Below are positions 7,317-14,651 of a stretch of DNA of 25,296 bases, one piece after another. How positions within the stretch are numbered: the first letter of the stretch is position 1; every line of letters begins with the position of its first letter. The notes below the pieces were generated by a model, which saw only the letters and a program-made list of their open reading frames with translations, did no database searches and was not told where the DNA came from. The position numbers were made by a program, and so were the translations under genes. Origin of the DNA: Desulfurococcaceae archaeon UBA285 (lineage in GTDB: Archaea; Thermoproteota; Thermoprotei_A; Sulfolobales; Desulfurococcaceae); contig DADP01000042.1 of assembly GCA_002495025.1 (NCBI GenBank), forward strand, positions 1 through 25,296, given 5' to 3'.

Positions 7317-7658
7317 ATGAGCAATCGTGAAAAACTATTGAAGAATATTGCAAGAGAGAGAATAGAAATATTGTTTAAACAAGCATTTGATAGACTCCAC
7401 CGTGGAGACGTTGAATTAGCGAGGAGATATGTAGAAATAGCAGTTAGAATAGCTGGCAAGGCAAGAGTGAAAATACCTAGAAAGTATAAAAGAAGCTATT
7501 GCAGAAAGTGTTATGTACCACTAATACCCGGTTTAACACTGAGTGTTAGAATTAAGAGTGAGGGTAGGGGTTCAAGAGTAGTATATAGGTGTCTCCTTTG
7601 CGGGTGGACAAGGAGATTTATGATAAAGACCTCAAAGAAAAAATCAAAGAGAGAGTAG
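7317..7658 (+). CDS. rnp4: Ribonuclease P protein component 4 (Rnp4/Rpp21)
   Basis: Rnp4 is a protein subunit of archaeal RNase P, which trims the 5' ends of tRNA precursors; it pairs with Rnp1 on the specificity side of the RNA. The 113-residue protein has the family layout: two N-terminal basic helices, then a zinc ribbon with C62-C65 (CRKC) and C92-C95 (CLLC), and a lysine-rich tail. ATG 7317 is preceded by GGAGGAG. Its last 61 bases overlap the start of the YhbY/CRM gene in another frame. This is the first gene of the long + strand block. Confidence 0.92.
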   Translation: MSNREKLLKNIARERIEILFKQAFDRLHRGDVELARRYVEIAVRIAGKARVKIPRKYKRSYCRKCYVPLIPGLTLSVRIKSEGRGSRVVYRCLLCGWTRRFMIKTSKKKSKRE

Positions 7659-7888
7659 CTGGTAAAGTAGACGTGCAACTAGGTAAAAATGGATTAACAG
7701 ACGCGTTTATAAACGAAGTTAAAACAAGACTGGAAAAACACGGTGTTGTAAAAATACGTGTTTTAAAATCATTTAGGAAAACATATAGTGACGACATAGA
7801 CGCTATAGCTAGAGAAATAGCTGAACGAACAAATTCACGTGTATACGAAGTAAGAGGCTTTACAATCATGCTTATAAAGGAAAAATAA
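7598..7888 (+). CDS. YhbY/CRM-domain RNA-binding protein
   Basis: This is a single CRM (YhbY) domain protein; the fold binds structured RNA and bacterial YhbY associates with large-subunit precursors. The signature is VQLGKNGLTDAFINEV, matching the GKNGLT loop, followed by VKIRVLKS. I place the start at TTG 7598 because GGTG ends exactly six bases upstream; GTG 7589 (three residues longer) and GTG 7604 are alternatives. It overlaps rnp4 out of frame by about 61 bases, so it is probably translationally coupled. The archaeal role is likely in rRNA or tRNA processing, inferred from fold and neighbours only. Confidence 0.85.
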   Translation: MRVDKEIYDKDLKEKIKERVAGKVDVQLGKNGLTDAFINEVKTRLEKHGVVKIRVLKSFRKTYSDDIDAIAREIAERTNSRVYEVRGFTIMLIKEK

Positions 7889-7889
7889 C

Positions 7890-7898
7890 CTAAAAATC
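7890..7898 (+). promoter_or_regulatory. Possible TATA box for S19e
   Basis: CTAAAAATC in the 46-base gap before S19e would place a transcript start near 7920, leaving a short leader that contains GGTG seven bases before ATG 7935. Confidence 0.3.
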
Positions 7899-7934
7899 AA
7901 TGATTAGTCAAGTTAACAAATTTGGTGTTGATTA

Positions 7935-8441
7935 ATGGTTACAGCTTTAGAAGTACCAGCAGATAAATTAATAGCGAAACTAGCACAGTATCTAAAGGAA
8001 AACGTACCAGAAGTTAAACCACCACACTGGGCAACATTTGTCAAAACAGGGTGTTTCAAAGAAAAGCCACCAGAAGACCCCAATTGGTGGTATTATAGAG
8101 CAGCTAGTATACTGAGAAAACTCTATAAAGCAGGAGAACCAATGGGGCTAACCGAGTTTAGAAGAGAGTATGGTGGTAGAAAAAGACGTGGTGTTAGACC
8201 AGAGAGAACATATCGCGCTCCAGGAAACGCTATTAGAAAAATACTACAACAACTAGAACAAGCACAACTAGTTAGAAAAACAAGAAGAGGTAGAGTATTA
8301 ACACCACAGGGTAGAGCACTACTAGATAGAATAGCACTAGAAGTAGCATTAGAAACAGCTAGTGAAAACCCAGAACTAGCAAAATACCTACCAGCATCTC
8401 TCCGTGTAAAAATACTTGGCGCTCCAAGTGGTAGTACATGA
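7935..8441 (+). CDS. rps19e: 30S ribosomal protein S19e
   Basis: S19e is a small-subunit head protein found only in archaea and eukaryotes, needed for late 16S/18S maturation. The 168-residue protein contains family blocks PPHWATFVKTG (about 34-44), PNWWYYRAASILRKLY (about 53-68), the basic GGRKRRGVRPERTYRAP loop (about 84-100), and the winged-helix end RVLTPQGRALLD. Start ATG 7935 is preceded by GGTG and a seven-base spacer. The stop overlaps the start of the PDCD5-like gene in ATGA. It has a C-terminal extension of about 20 residues beyond the core. Confidence 0.97.
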   Translation: MVTALEVPADKLIAKLAQYLKENVPEVKPPHWATFVKTGCFKEKPPEDPNWWYYRAASILRKLYKAGEPMGLTEFRREYGGRKRRGVRPERTYRAPGNAIRKILQQLEQAQLVRKTRRGRVLTPQGRALLDRIALEVALETASENPELAKYLPASLRVKILGAPSGST

Positions 8442-8779
8442 ACGGTGAAGAATACACTGGTTATAGCGACGAAGAACTAGAAGCTCTTAAAGCACGTAAA
8501 CTAGCAGAGTTAAAACGTAGAATGGAGGAAGAACAAGCTAGAAGAGCACAAATAGAGGCAATACTAAGACAGATACTCACACCCGAAGCAAGAGAGAGAT
8601 TAAATAATTTAAGACTAGTTAAACCCGAATTAGCTACAGCTCTCGAAGAACAATTAATAATTCTAGCCCAACAGAGGAGAATACCTATCCCCGTAACAGA
8701 TGATTTTTTAAAGAGGTTGTTATCTGAACTATATGAGCAGACAAAACGTGAAACAAAGATTACATTTAAGAGGAAGTAG
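8438..8779 (+). CDS. PDCD5/TFAR19-family DNA-binding protein
   Basis: This is an archaeal homologue of human PDCD5, a small helical protein of not fully settled function; archaeal members bind DNA or RNA in vitro and one interacts with ribosomal or chaperonin partners. The 113 residues show the expected acidic N-terminus, a charged helix (ELKRRMEEEQARRAQIEAIL), the conserved ILTPEARERLNNLRLVKPE core and a basic C-terminus. ATG overlaps the S19e stop by four bases, so the two are coupled. The neighbouring S19e and L39e are a usual context for this family and suggest a translation-linked role. Confidence 0.93.
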   Translation: MNGEEYTGYSDEELEALKARKLAELKRRMEEEQARRAQIEAILRQILTPEARERLNNLRLVKPELATALEEQLIILAQQRRIPIPVTDDFLKRLLSELYEQTKRETKITFKRK

Positions 8780-8791
8780 TGGGGGATTTAT

Positions 8792-8950
8792 ATGGCTAGA
8801 AATAAACACGTAGCTAGGAAATTAAGACTTGCAGCCGCTCACAATAGTAATAAACCAATTCCCATATGGGTATCATTGAAAACCAGGTTGAGAGTTAGAC
8901 GTTCATTCAGGCTCAGACACTGGAGAAGATCCAAGTTAAAGAACATCTAG
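8792..8950 (+). CDS. rpl39e: 50S ribosomal protein L39e (52 aa)
   Basis: This short gene was read by hand from 8792. It encodes 52 residues beginning MARNKHVARK and ending WRRSKLKNI. The pattern KPIPIWVSLKT followed by RRSF and RHWRRSKLK is the L39e signature; L39e lies in the large-subunit exit tunnel and is one of the smallest ribosomal proteins. A run of G (GGGGG) lies six bases before ATG. It sits 12 bases after the PDCD5-like gene and 10 bases before L31e, the usual archaeal order. Confidence 0.96.
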   Translation: MARNKHVARKLRLAAAHNSNKPIPIWVSLKTRLRVRRSFRLRHWRRSKLKNI

Positions 8951-8960
8951 GTGGTGAGTT

Positions 8961-9254
8961 ATGAGTGAGCAGAAAAGCATTGAGAAATCAATCCACATTA
9001 TTCCATTAAAGAGAGTGTATTTTGGTAGAAGAGCCAATAGAGCTGATAGAGCAATAAGACTTATAAGAAAATACCTAGCACGCCACTATAAAGGAGCAGA
9101 GAAGATAATTATTGATCCAGCTATAAACAACTATGTATGGTCTCGTGGACGTGAAAAACCACCTAGAAGAGTAGTAGTTGAAGTTAGATTTGACAAAGAA
9201 GAAAGAGTAGTTAAAGCATTTTTAGTTAGACCCAGCAGGGCTTCCCGCAGGTAA
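8961..9254 (+). CDS. rpl31e: 50S ribosomal protein L31e
   Basis: L31e is a large-subunit protein near the tunnel exit and a docking surface for nascent-chain factors. The 97-residue protein contains IIPLKRVYFGRRANRADRA (about 13-31), the RKYLARHYK block and INNYVWSRGREKPPRRV, all typical of L31e. ATG 8961 is preceded by AGGTGG with seven bases after GGTG. It lies 10 bases from L39e and 17 bases from aIF6, so all three probably share one transcript. Confidence 0.97.
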   Translation: MSEQKSIEKSIHIIPLKRVYFGRRANRADRAIRLIRKYLARHYKGAEKIIIDPAINNYVWSRGREKPPRRVVVEVRFDKEERVVKAFLVRPSRASRR

Positions 9255-9271
9255 ACTCTGGGTGTTTACTC

Positions 9272-9964
9272 ATGGTTGAAATAACACGTATGAGTTTTTT
9301 CGGAAACCCTAATATTGGTATTTACGCTTATGCAAATGACAAAGTGCTTATTCTCCCACCTGGAATAGGCGAAGACGATATTAGAGAAATGAATAGTGTT
9401 CTCCAAGTTACCCCCATAATAGCAAAAATCGCTGGTACAATACTCAACGGTGTATTTATTGCTGGAAACAACTATGCAATTATACTTCCCCACATCATTT
9501 TCGACGAAGAATTAGAACATATAAAGAGAGAGATTAGAGAGAATGGAGTAGACCTCGAAGTAGTTGTATCTAATAGTAGATATACAGCACTTGGAAACCT
9601 CATATTGTGCAACAACCACGCGTGTATAGCAAGCCCCCTCCTAGAAGACGAAGAAGTCAAAAGACTTTCAAGTATTCTCGGAGTTGAATTCTACAAAGCC
9701 CGCTTAGTAAACCTAGATGTACCAGGCAGTGTAGCTGTAATAAACGATAATGGTGGAGTAATACACCCTGATGCAAGTGAAGACGACTTAAAGATATTGA
9801 AAACCATAGCAAAAGTATCTGTAGAATACGCTACTATAAATGGCGGAGTACCATATGTTAAAAGCGGGATAATAGCAAATAATAAAGGAGTTGTTGTAGG
9901 TGGTAATACTACAGGTCCAGAGGTGCTTAGAGTAAAAACCGGGTTTAGTGGTGGTGGAGAATGA
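9272..9964 (+). CDS. eif6: Translation initiation factor aIF6
   Basis: aIF6 binds the large subunit at the inter-subunit face and blocks joining until release; it also acts in 50S maturation. The 230-residue protein shows the pentein-fold repeats, with NPNIGIYAYAND near the N-terminus, repeated small-residue and NN motifs (AGNNYAI, LCNNHACIASP, VINDNGGVIHPD), and GVVVGGNTTGPEV near the end. ATG 9272 has GGTG seven bases upstream. The stop overlaps L18a by four bases (ATGA). Length matches the family (about 220-230). Confidence 0.97.
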   Translation: MVEITRMSFFGNPNIGIYAYANDKVLILPPGIGEDDIREMNSVLQVTPIIAKIAGTILNGVFIAGNNYAIILPHIIFDEELEHIKREIRENGVDLEVVVSNSRYTALGNLILCNNHACIASPLLEDEEVKRLSSILGVEFYKARLVNLDVPGSVAVINDNGGVIHPDASEDDLKILKTIAKVSVEYATINGGVPYVKSGIIANNKGVVVGGNTTGPEVLRVKTGFSGGGE

Positions 9965-10227
9965 GTGGAGAAGTAAAAATATATAGAATAACCGGGCGTA
10001 TGTTAATAAGCCACGATAGATACCCCACATGGCAGAATTTCACACAAGAAGTTAGAGCTCTCTCAGAGAAAGACGCACTAGAAAAAGTATACTCGGTTCT
10101 AGGAAGTAGACATAAACTCAAGAGATACCATATCAAAATAGAGAAAGTAGAAGTAATTCCACCCGAAGAAGCAACAAGTCCAAGAATACTACACATATTG
10201 AGAGTAGAGAGGCTAGTTAAACAATGA
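9961..10227 (+). CDS. rpl18a: 50S ribosomal protein L18a (L20e/LX)
   Basis: This is the 88-residue archaeal short form of eukaryotic L18a, also called LX. It contains YRITGRMLISHD near the start, a conserved TQEVRALSEKDALEKVYS block, and GSRHKLKRYHIKIEKVEVI. It overlaps aIF6 and the prefoldin alpha gene by four bases at each end, so all three are translationally coupled. LX binds the large subunit near the aIF6 and stalk region, which fits its placement here. Confidence 0.93.
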   Translation: MSGEVKIYRITGRMLISHDRYPTWQNFTQEVRALSEKDALEKVYSVLGSRHKLKRYHIKIEKVEVIPPEEATSPRILHILRVERLVKQ

Positions 10228-10688
10228 GCAGTGAGCAAAGCAATCAAGGAGAGAAACAAGTAGTAACACTCGAAGAACTACTAGCTAGAGCAGAAGAACT
10301 AAGACAAAGTATTGAAGTACTCGACGCTACACTCAATACTTATCTATCACACTATAGAGAGCTCCAATTAGCAATAGATACATTGAAAAACCTAGATGAA
10401 AAACCAAGTAGTGGATACATAGTACTCGACAGATTATCCAGTGTTATGATCCCGGCAACAATAGCTGAAAACTGGAGTAGCAGTTTAATAGTCAATCTGG
10501 GTTCAGGCTTCTACTTAAAAACCAATAAGGAAAAAGCACTCGAAATACTATCTAAGAGGCTTCAAGGACTCGAAAAAACAATTAACGATATTCAATCAAG
10601 ACGTAGACTTCTCGCCGAGGAATACACAAGCATACAGAGAATACTAAGCCAAGTATTCCAGACACAAATGCAACAAGAAACCCAGTAA
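10224..10688 (+). CDS. pfdA: Prefoldin alpha subunit (GimC)
   Basis: This is a subunit of the hexameric prefoldin chaperone that captures unfolded chains and passes them to the thermosome. The 154-residue protein has the expected layout: an N-terminal coiled-coil helix (about 15-55), a beta-hairpin core with IVLDRLSSVMIPA and IVNLGSGFYLKT, and a C-terminal coiled-coil helix (about 103-150) ending in a Gln-rich tail. ATG overlaps the L18a stop in ATGA. Eleven bases separate it from ftsY. This order (L18a, pfdA, ftsY) is common in archaea. Confidence 0.95.
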   Translation: MSSEQSNQGEKQVVTLEELLARAEELRQSIEVLDATLNTYLSHYRELQLAIDTLKNLDEKPSSGYIVLDRLSSVMIPATIAENWSSSLIVNLGSGFYLKTNKEKALEILSKRLQGLEKTINDIQSRRRLLAEEYTSIQRILSQVFQTQMQQETQ

Positions 10689-10699
10689 GAGTGTAGAAA

Positions 10700-11611
10700 T
10701 TGCTATCTAAACTAGGTAAGTTACGTGAATCATTTAAGAAGTTTATAGACTCCGTAGTAGATACAGCTACTACTCTCCTCATACCAAAAGAAAAACTCTA
10801 TGAAGCCCTCGAAGAATTTAAACTAGAATTAATAAGTAGAGATGTGGCTTTTGAAGCAGCAGAAGACATTGCTAATAAAATCAAAGAGTTAATCGAGGAA
10901 AAGAAAATACGAGACAAGAAAACCCTTGTTAAAACACTACGAGAAATAATATCTAGCTACTTTGAGAGCGCTGGGAGAATAGATATATTAGAACTAGCCA
11001 AGACGAGAAAACCACTAAAAATAGTCTTTATGGGAGTAAACGGTGTAGGTAAAACAACAAGTATTGCAAAAGTAGCTGTATATCTACGTGAACACGGGCA
11101 TAGACCATTAATGATTGCAGCTGACACTTTTAGAGCAGCTGCACAAGAACAGTTAAAGAAACACTCGGAGAAAACTGGAATTCCTGTATTTATGGGTAAA
11201 TATGGCGCAGACCCCGCTTCTGTAGCATATGATGGAATATCCTATGCTCAAAACAGGGGTTTTGACGTTGTATTAATTGATACTGCTGGTAGAATGCACA
11301 CTGATGTAGACTTAGTAAACGAGTTGAGAAAGATAATGAAGGTGGTAAAACCAGACCTTAAACTACTCGTTGTAGACGCGTTAACCGGAAACGACGCTAT
11401 TGAACAAGCAAGGTTTTTCAATGATGCCGTGGGAGTAGATGGATTTATTGTGACAAAATATGATGCATATGAAGAAGGTGGTGTACCAATATCTCTTGTC
11501 TACGTGTTGAAAAAACCAATAGTTTTTATTGGTACAGGCCAAGATTATAGGGATTTAAAGCCTTTTAACCACTTAGAATACCTAGATAAAGTGCTTCCAC
11601 AAGAAGACTAG
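10700..11611 (+). CDS. ftsY: Signal recognition particle receptor FtsY
   Basis: FtsY is the SRP GTPase receptor that targets ribosome-nascent-chain complexes to the membrane. The 303-residue protein has an N domain (about 1-100) and G domain with the P-loop GVNGVGKTT (112-120), DTFRAAAQ (142-149), DTAGR (194-198) and G4 motif TKYD (252-255). After G4 the usual AKGG-type segment reads YEEGG. There is no long acidic A domain, as in other archaeal FtsY. The start is TTG 10700; a weak GAGTG lies upstream. secE follows after 11 bases, so membrane-targeting genes are adjacent. Confidence 0.96.
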   Translation: MLSKLGKLRESFKKFIDSVVDTATTLLIPKEKLYEALEEFKLELISRDVAFEAAEDIANKIKELIEEKKIRDKKTLVKTLREIISSYFESAGRIDILELAKTRKPLKIVFMGVNGVGKTTSIAKVAVYLREHGHRPLMIAADTFRAAAQEQLKKHSEKTGIPVFMGKYGADPASVAYDGISYAQNRGFDVVLIDTAGRMHTDVDLVNELRKIMKVVKPDLKLLVVDALTGNDAIEQARFFNDAVGVDGFIVTKYDAYEEGGVPISLVYVLKKPIVFIGTGQDYRDLKPFNHLEYLDKVLPQED

Positions 11612-11622
11612 GTGTGTTGTAA

Positions 11623-11802
11623 ATGAATTTAAGAGAGTTGATTGATGCTTGGAAAAAGATATTTCAAATAGCTAGTAAGCCAGATAGAGAAGAGTATATG
11701 ACTCTACTTAAAATCACACTTCTAGGCTTCATGCTTATTGGTTTAATAGCTTTTGTAATACGCTTGATATTCTATACTATTCTATTTCCATTTACGGGTT
11801 GA
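11623..11802 (+). CDS. secE: Preprotein translocase subunit SecE (59 aa)
   Basis: This small gene was read by hand. It encodes 59 residues: an amphipathic N-terminal helix with the SecE-type block SKPDREEYM (about 18-26), then one hydrophobic transmembrane segment (about 32-55). SecE (Sec61 gamma type) clamps SecY in the translocation channel. ATG 11623 has GGTG upstream in the GGTGTGTTGTAA leader. The stop overlaps or nearly touches spt5. The secE-spt5-L11-L1-L10 order is the standard archaeal arrangement and supports the call. Confidence 0.95.
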   Translation: MNLRELIDAWKKIFQIASKPDREEYMTLLKITLLGFMLIGLIAFVIRLIFYTILFPFTG

Positions 11803-11807
11803 ATAAC

Positions 11808-12281
11808 ATGAGCTCTGAGAGTAAAGAAGCAACTAGTATCTACGCTGTGAAAACAACAGCTGGGAGAGAACTAGATGTAGCCTTAATTGTAGAGAGGAGA
11901 ATACTTGAAGCTCTGAGTAAAGGAGAATCCACGGGTGTTAAATCAATACTAGTTGCTCCTGGAGTTCGAGGATACGTATTTGTTGAAACAAGTAATCCAA
12001 CCGAGCTATATAGACTTCTATCAAATATCAAATATGCTTCAACACAGAGAATTTTAAAAATAGCTTTAAGCGAACTTATTGGAACGATAAAACCACGTGA
12101 AATACTCGAGGAGATTAACGTGGGAGACGTCGTAGAGATTACACGTGGGCCTTTTAGGGGTATGAAAGCCCGCGTGGTATCAATAGATAAAAGTAAAAAT
12201 ATCCTTACAGTTAATCTATTAGAGGCTACTTTTTCAATACCCGTAACAATACCAATAAATTATGTGAAAAAGGGTGGTTAG
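11808..12281 (+). CDS. spt5: Transcription elongation factor Spt5 (NusG)
   Basis: Spt5, with Spt4, holds the RNA polymerase clamp and promotes elongation. The 157-residue protein has an NGN domain (about 8-95, with IYAVKTTAGRE and PGVRGYVFVE) and one KOW domain (about 103-155, with GDVVEITRGPFRGMKARV). I chose ATG 11808; a TTG at 11799 in the same frame overlaps the secE stop (TTGA) and would add three residues. L11 follows after three bases. Length fits archaeal Spt5. Confidence 0.96.
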   Translation: MSSESKEATSIYAVKTTAGRELDVALIVERRILEALSKGESTGVKSILVAPGVRGYVFVETSNPTELYRLLSNIKYASTQRILKIALSELIGTIKPREILEEINVGDVVEITRGPFRGMKARVVSIDKSKNILTVNLLEATFSIPVTIPINYVKKGG

Positions 12282-12284
12282 GAA

Positions 12285-12788
12285 ATGGTAAAGAAAACGC
12301 TGAAATTCATAGTTGAAGGAGGAAAGGCAACGCCGGGCCCACCAATAGGCCCAACTCTATCACCATACAAGTTAAACGTAGTAGAAGTAGTAAACAAAAT
12401 AAACGAGTTGACAAAAGACTACGAGGGGCTACCAGTCCCAGTTGAAATAGAAATAGATACTGATACACGTAAATACGAGGTAAGAGTGGGTATACCGACA
12501 ACAACAGCATTACTAATGAAAGCCGCTGGCGCAAAAGAACCATCTGGAGACCCAGCTCACAAGAAAATAGGCGATGTTAAATTCGAAGACATTGTTAAAA
12601 TAGCTATTATGAAGAAAGACCAGTTAACTGCTAAGACATTAAAAGCAGCTGTTAAAACTATTTTGGGAACTGCTAGAGCAATAGGCGTTACAGTTGAGGG
12701 CAAAGACCCCAAAGAAGTAACTAAACTAGTAGAACAAGGAGTTTACGATGAAATTCTTTCAAAATACCAAGAGGAGTGGGAGAAATAG
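12285..12788 (+). CDS. rpl11: 50S ribosomal protein L11
   Basis: L11 forms the base of the large-subunit stalk with rRNA helices 43/44 and controls factor-dependent GTP hydrolysis. The 167-residue protein shows the N-terminal motif GGKATPGPPIGPTLSPY (about 12-28) and the C-terminal rRNA-binding block KTILGTARAIGVTVEG (about 124-139). ATG 12285 lies eight bases after GGTG. It is three bases downstream of spt5 and nine bases upstream of L1. Nothing unusual is seen. Confidence 0.98.
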   Translation: MVKKTLKFIVEGGKATPGPPIGPTLSPYKLNVVEVVNKINELTKDYEGLPVPVEIEIDTDTRKYEVRVGIPTTTALLMKAAGAKEPSGDPAHKKIGDVKFEDIVKIAIMKKDQLTAKTLKAAVKTILGTARAIGVTVEGKDPKEVTKLVEQGVYDEILSKYQEEWEK

Positions 12789-12797
12789 GTGGTTTAA

Positions 12798-13445
12798 ATG
12801 TCTCTTCCAAGTAGAGAAGTATTAACTCAACACATTGCAAAAGCAATAGAACTAGGTAAAGGACGAAACTTTAAACAAAGTGTTGAATTAATAATTGTTC
12901 TACGAGATATAGACTTAAAGAGCCAGCAAGTAAAAATCAGAGAAGTAGTAAACTTACCTAAAGGTAGAGGTAAAGAAGCAAAAGTATGTGTAGTCGTAGA
13001 CCCAGACCTAGCCGAGGTAGCTAAAGAAGCTGGAGCTTACAAAGTAATAACGAGTAATGAGCTACGTGAATTAAACAAGAAACAAGCTAAGAAAATAGCT
13101 TCTGAATGCGACTGGGTGTTAGTTAAAGCCGACTTAATGGGTGTTGCTGGTAGAGTACTTGGTCCAGCACTCGGTCCACGTGGTAAAATGCCAGTGCCAG
13201 TTCCATCGGGTGGTGCATTAAAATCTCTAATAGAGAGGTATAAGAACTCTGTATTGGTTAAAATAAAGGATCAACCAATATTAATGACGGCCATTGGAAC
13301 CGAGGATATGAAGCCCGAAGACCTTGCAGAAAACGCCCTAGCTGTCTTATCAGCTGTAGAGTCAAAACTCCCGTCTAGAACAGCAAATATTGGTAAACTC
13401 GTCTTTAAGACAACTATGGGTATACCCGTAGAACTCGCGCTTTAG
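12798..13445 (+). CDS. rpl1: 50S ribosomal protein L1
   Basis: L1 is the flexible E-site stalk protein that helps release deacylated tRNA; archaeal L1 can also repress its own message. The 215-residue protein carries the L1 signature region LMGVAGRVLGPALGPRGKMP at about 114-133, and RNFKQSVELIIVLRDIDL near the N-terminus. ATG 12798 has GGTG six bases upstream. Its position between L11 and L10 is standard. I looked for an L1-binding-site mimic in the mRNA but could not identify one by eye. Confidence 0.98.
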   Translation: MSLPSREVLTQHIAKAIELGKGRNFKQSVELIIVLRDIDLKSQQVKIREVVNLPKGRGKEAKVCVVVDPDLAEVAKEAGAYKVITSNELRELNKKQAKKIASECDWVLVKADLMGVAGRVLGPALGPRGKMPVPVPSGGALKSLIERYKNSVLVKIKDQPILMTAIGTEDMKPEDLAENALAVLSAVESKLPSRTANIGKLVFKTTMGIPVELAL

Positions 13446-13456
13446 AGGTGAATTAA

Positions 13457-14470
13457 ATGAGTATGCTTAAAACAAGACACAAACTACCAGAGTGGAAGCT
13501 TAAAATAGCCAGTGAAATACGAGAACTAGCCGAGAAATACCCTGTTTTCCTAGTAGTAGATTTAACTGGTATACCAGCAAAACACATTCAAATGCTACGT
13601 AAAAAACTAGATAAAATAGCTGTATTAAGAGTAGTTAAACCAAAAGTCGCATTAAAAGCACTTGGAGAAGCTGGTATTCCAGTTAAAGAACTCGAACCCT
13701 ACATGACTGGCCAAATAATGCTGATATTTACAGACCGAAATGTATTTGAAATAGCTGATATTGTGAGAAACTTTGTAACTAATGACTACTACAGCCCCGG
13801 CGAAGTAGTAGATAAAGAAATAGTTATTCCCGAAGGTAACACTGGTATACCAGCCGGTCCAATGCTCAGCGTGTTTGGTAGATTGAAAATACAGACGAAA
13901 GTACAAGGCAACGTAATATACGTTGCAAAAGACACAGTAGTTGCTAAACCAGGAGACAAGATATCGGCTGATCTAGCATCACTACTACAGAAACTCGGAT
14001 TAGCACTAAAAGAAATAAGAGTTAAAATAAAGTGTGGTCGTGACGGCCACTTAATTATACCCGGCGATAAACTAGTATTAAACATAGCTGAATACGAAGA
14101 AATGATTAAGACAGCAGCACTAGATGGATTGAAACTAGCTGTTGAACTAGTAATACCAGAACCACCAGTATTAAACATTGTATTAGTAAAAGCACACCGC
14201 CAAGCACTAGCACTGGCTGCAGAAGCAGGCTTTATAACACCAGAAACAGCAGAATACGTATTACGCACAGCACAATTAAAAGCACTAGCATTAGCAGTAG
14301 AAATATCAAAATACGCTCCAGACCTTGGATTAGAAGTAAAACTACCAGTTCAACAAACACCGACAAAAGTAGAAAAGAAAGAAGAGAAGAAGGAAGAGGA
14401 GAAGAAAGAAGAAGAACAAGCAGTAAGCGAAGAAGCACTAGCAGAAGGATTCTCAGCACTATTCGGCTAA
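13457..14470 (+). CDS. rpl10: 50S ribosomal protein L10 (P0)
   Basis: L10 is the P0-type stalk base that carries L12 dimers and contacts L11. The 337-residue protein has the rRNA-binding N-domain, an insertion domain with PEGNTGIPAGPMLSVFG (about 136-152), a helical spine for L12 binding rich in ALAL repeats (about 255-290), and an acidic Lys/Glu hinge followed by the factor-binding tail GFSALFG. ATG 13457 has GGTG six bases upstream. The last 93 bases of the gene, and 22 bases beyond its stop, are identical to the end of L12. Unlike the usual order, L12 does not follow directly; a peptidase gene intervenes. Confidence 0.98.
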   Translation: MSMLKTRHKLPEWKLKIASEIRELAEKYPVFLVVDLTGIPAKHIQMLRKKLDKIAVLRVVKPKVALKALGEAGIPVKELEPYMTGQIMLIFTDRNVFEIADIVRNFVTNDYYSPGEVVDKEIVIPEGNTGIPAGPMLSVFGRLKIQTKVQGNVIYVAKDTVVAKPGDKISADLASLLQKLGLALKEIRVKIKCGRDGHLIIPGDKLVLNIAEYEEMIKTAALDGLKLAVELVIPEPPVLNIVLVKAHRQALALAAEAGFITPETAEYVLRTAQLKALALAVEISKYAPDLGLEVKLPVQQTPTKVEKKEEKKEEEKKEEEQAVSEEALAEGFSALFG

Positions 14471-14492
14471 CATATAATCAACAAAGTATTTT
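14378..14492 (+). repeat. 115-bp perfect direct repeat, copy 1 (L10 3' end)
   Basis: This covers the Glu/Lys hinge and tail of L10, its TAA stop and 22 bases of 3' untranslated DNA. It is base-for-base identical to 16173-16287 at the end of L12, offset 1795 bases. The identity ends at 14377 (G against A) and 14493 (T against G). Confidence 0.97.
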
Positions 14493-14500
14493 TACATTTC
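14484..14500 (+). terminator. Possible T-rich terminator after L10
   Basis: A T run (TATTTTTAC) and further T-rich sequence follow the L10 stop within 14-30 bases. It lies at the end of the shared repeat and could end the long upstream transcript before the peptidase gene. Confidence 0.35.
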
Positions 14501-14651
14501 AAGTAGTTTCTCTATCTACCTATAAAGCTTCTACATTCTAGTATACCGTGTAGATACTTTAACTCAAAAACCCGGTTTGTAAATGGTTATAGTAGTTATA
14601 AGTAGATGGCTAGATAAGTTATTATAGTAGTGTCAAGAGGTTATTTTTCGC

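Noticed and set aside
9266..9493. Minus-strand 75-codon frame opposite aIF6
   Set aside because: It lies wholly opposite a conserved gene and shows no family features.
14232..14459. Leu-rich minus-strand frame opposite the L10 tail, with a similar one at 15937-16254 opposite L12
   Set aside because: The LLLVLL-type sequence is the antisense reading of Lys/Glu/Ala codons; its double appearance reflects the 115-bp repeat, not a membrane protein.
14471..14651. Hidden gene or C/D-box RNA between L10 and the peptidase
   Set aside because: No frame of useful length and no paired C/D boxes were found; I see only T-rich and TATA-like sequence.
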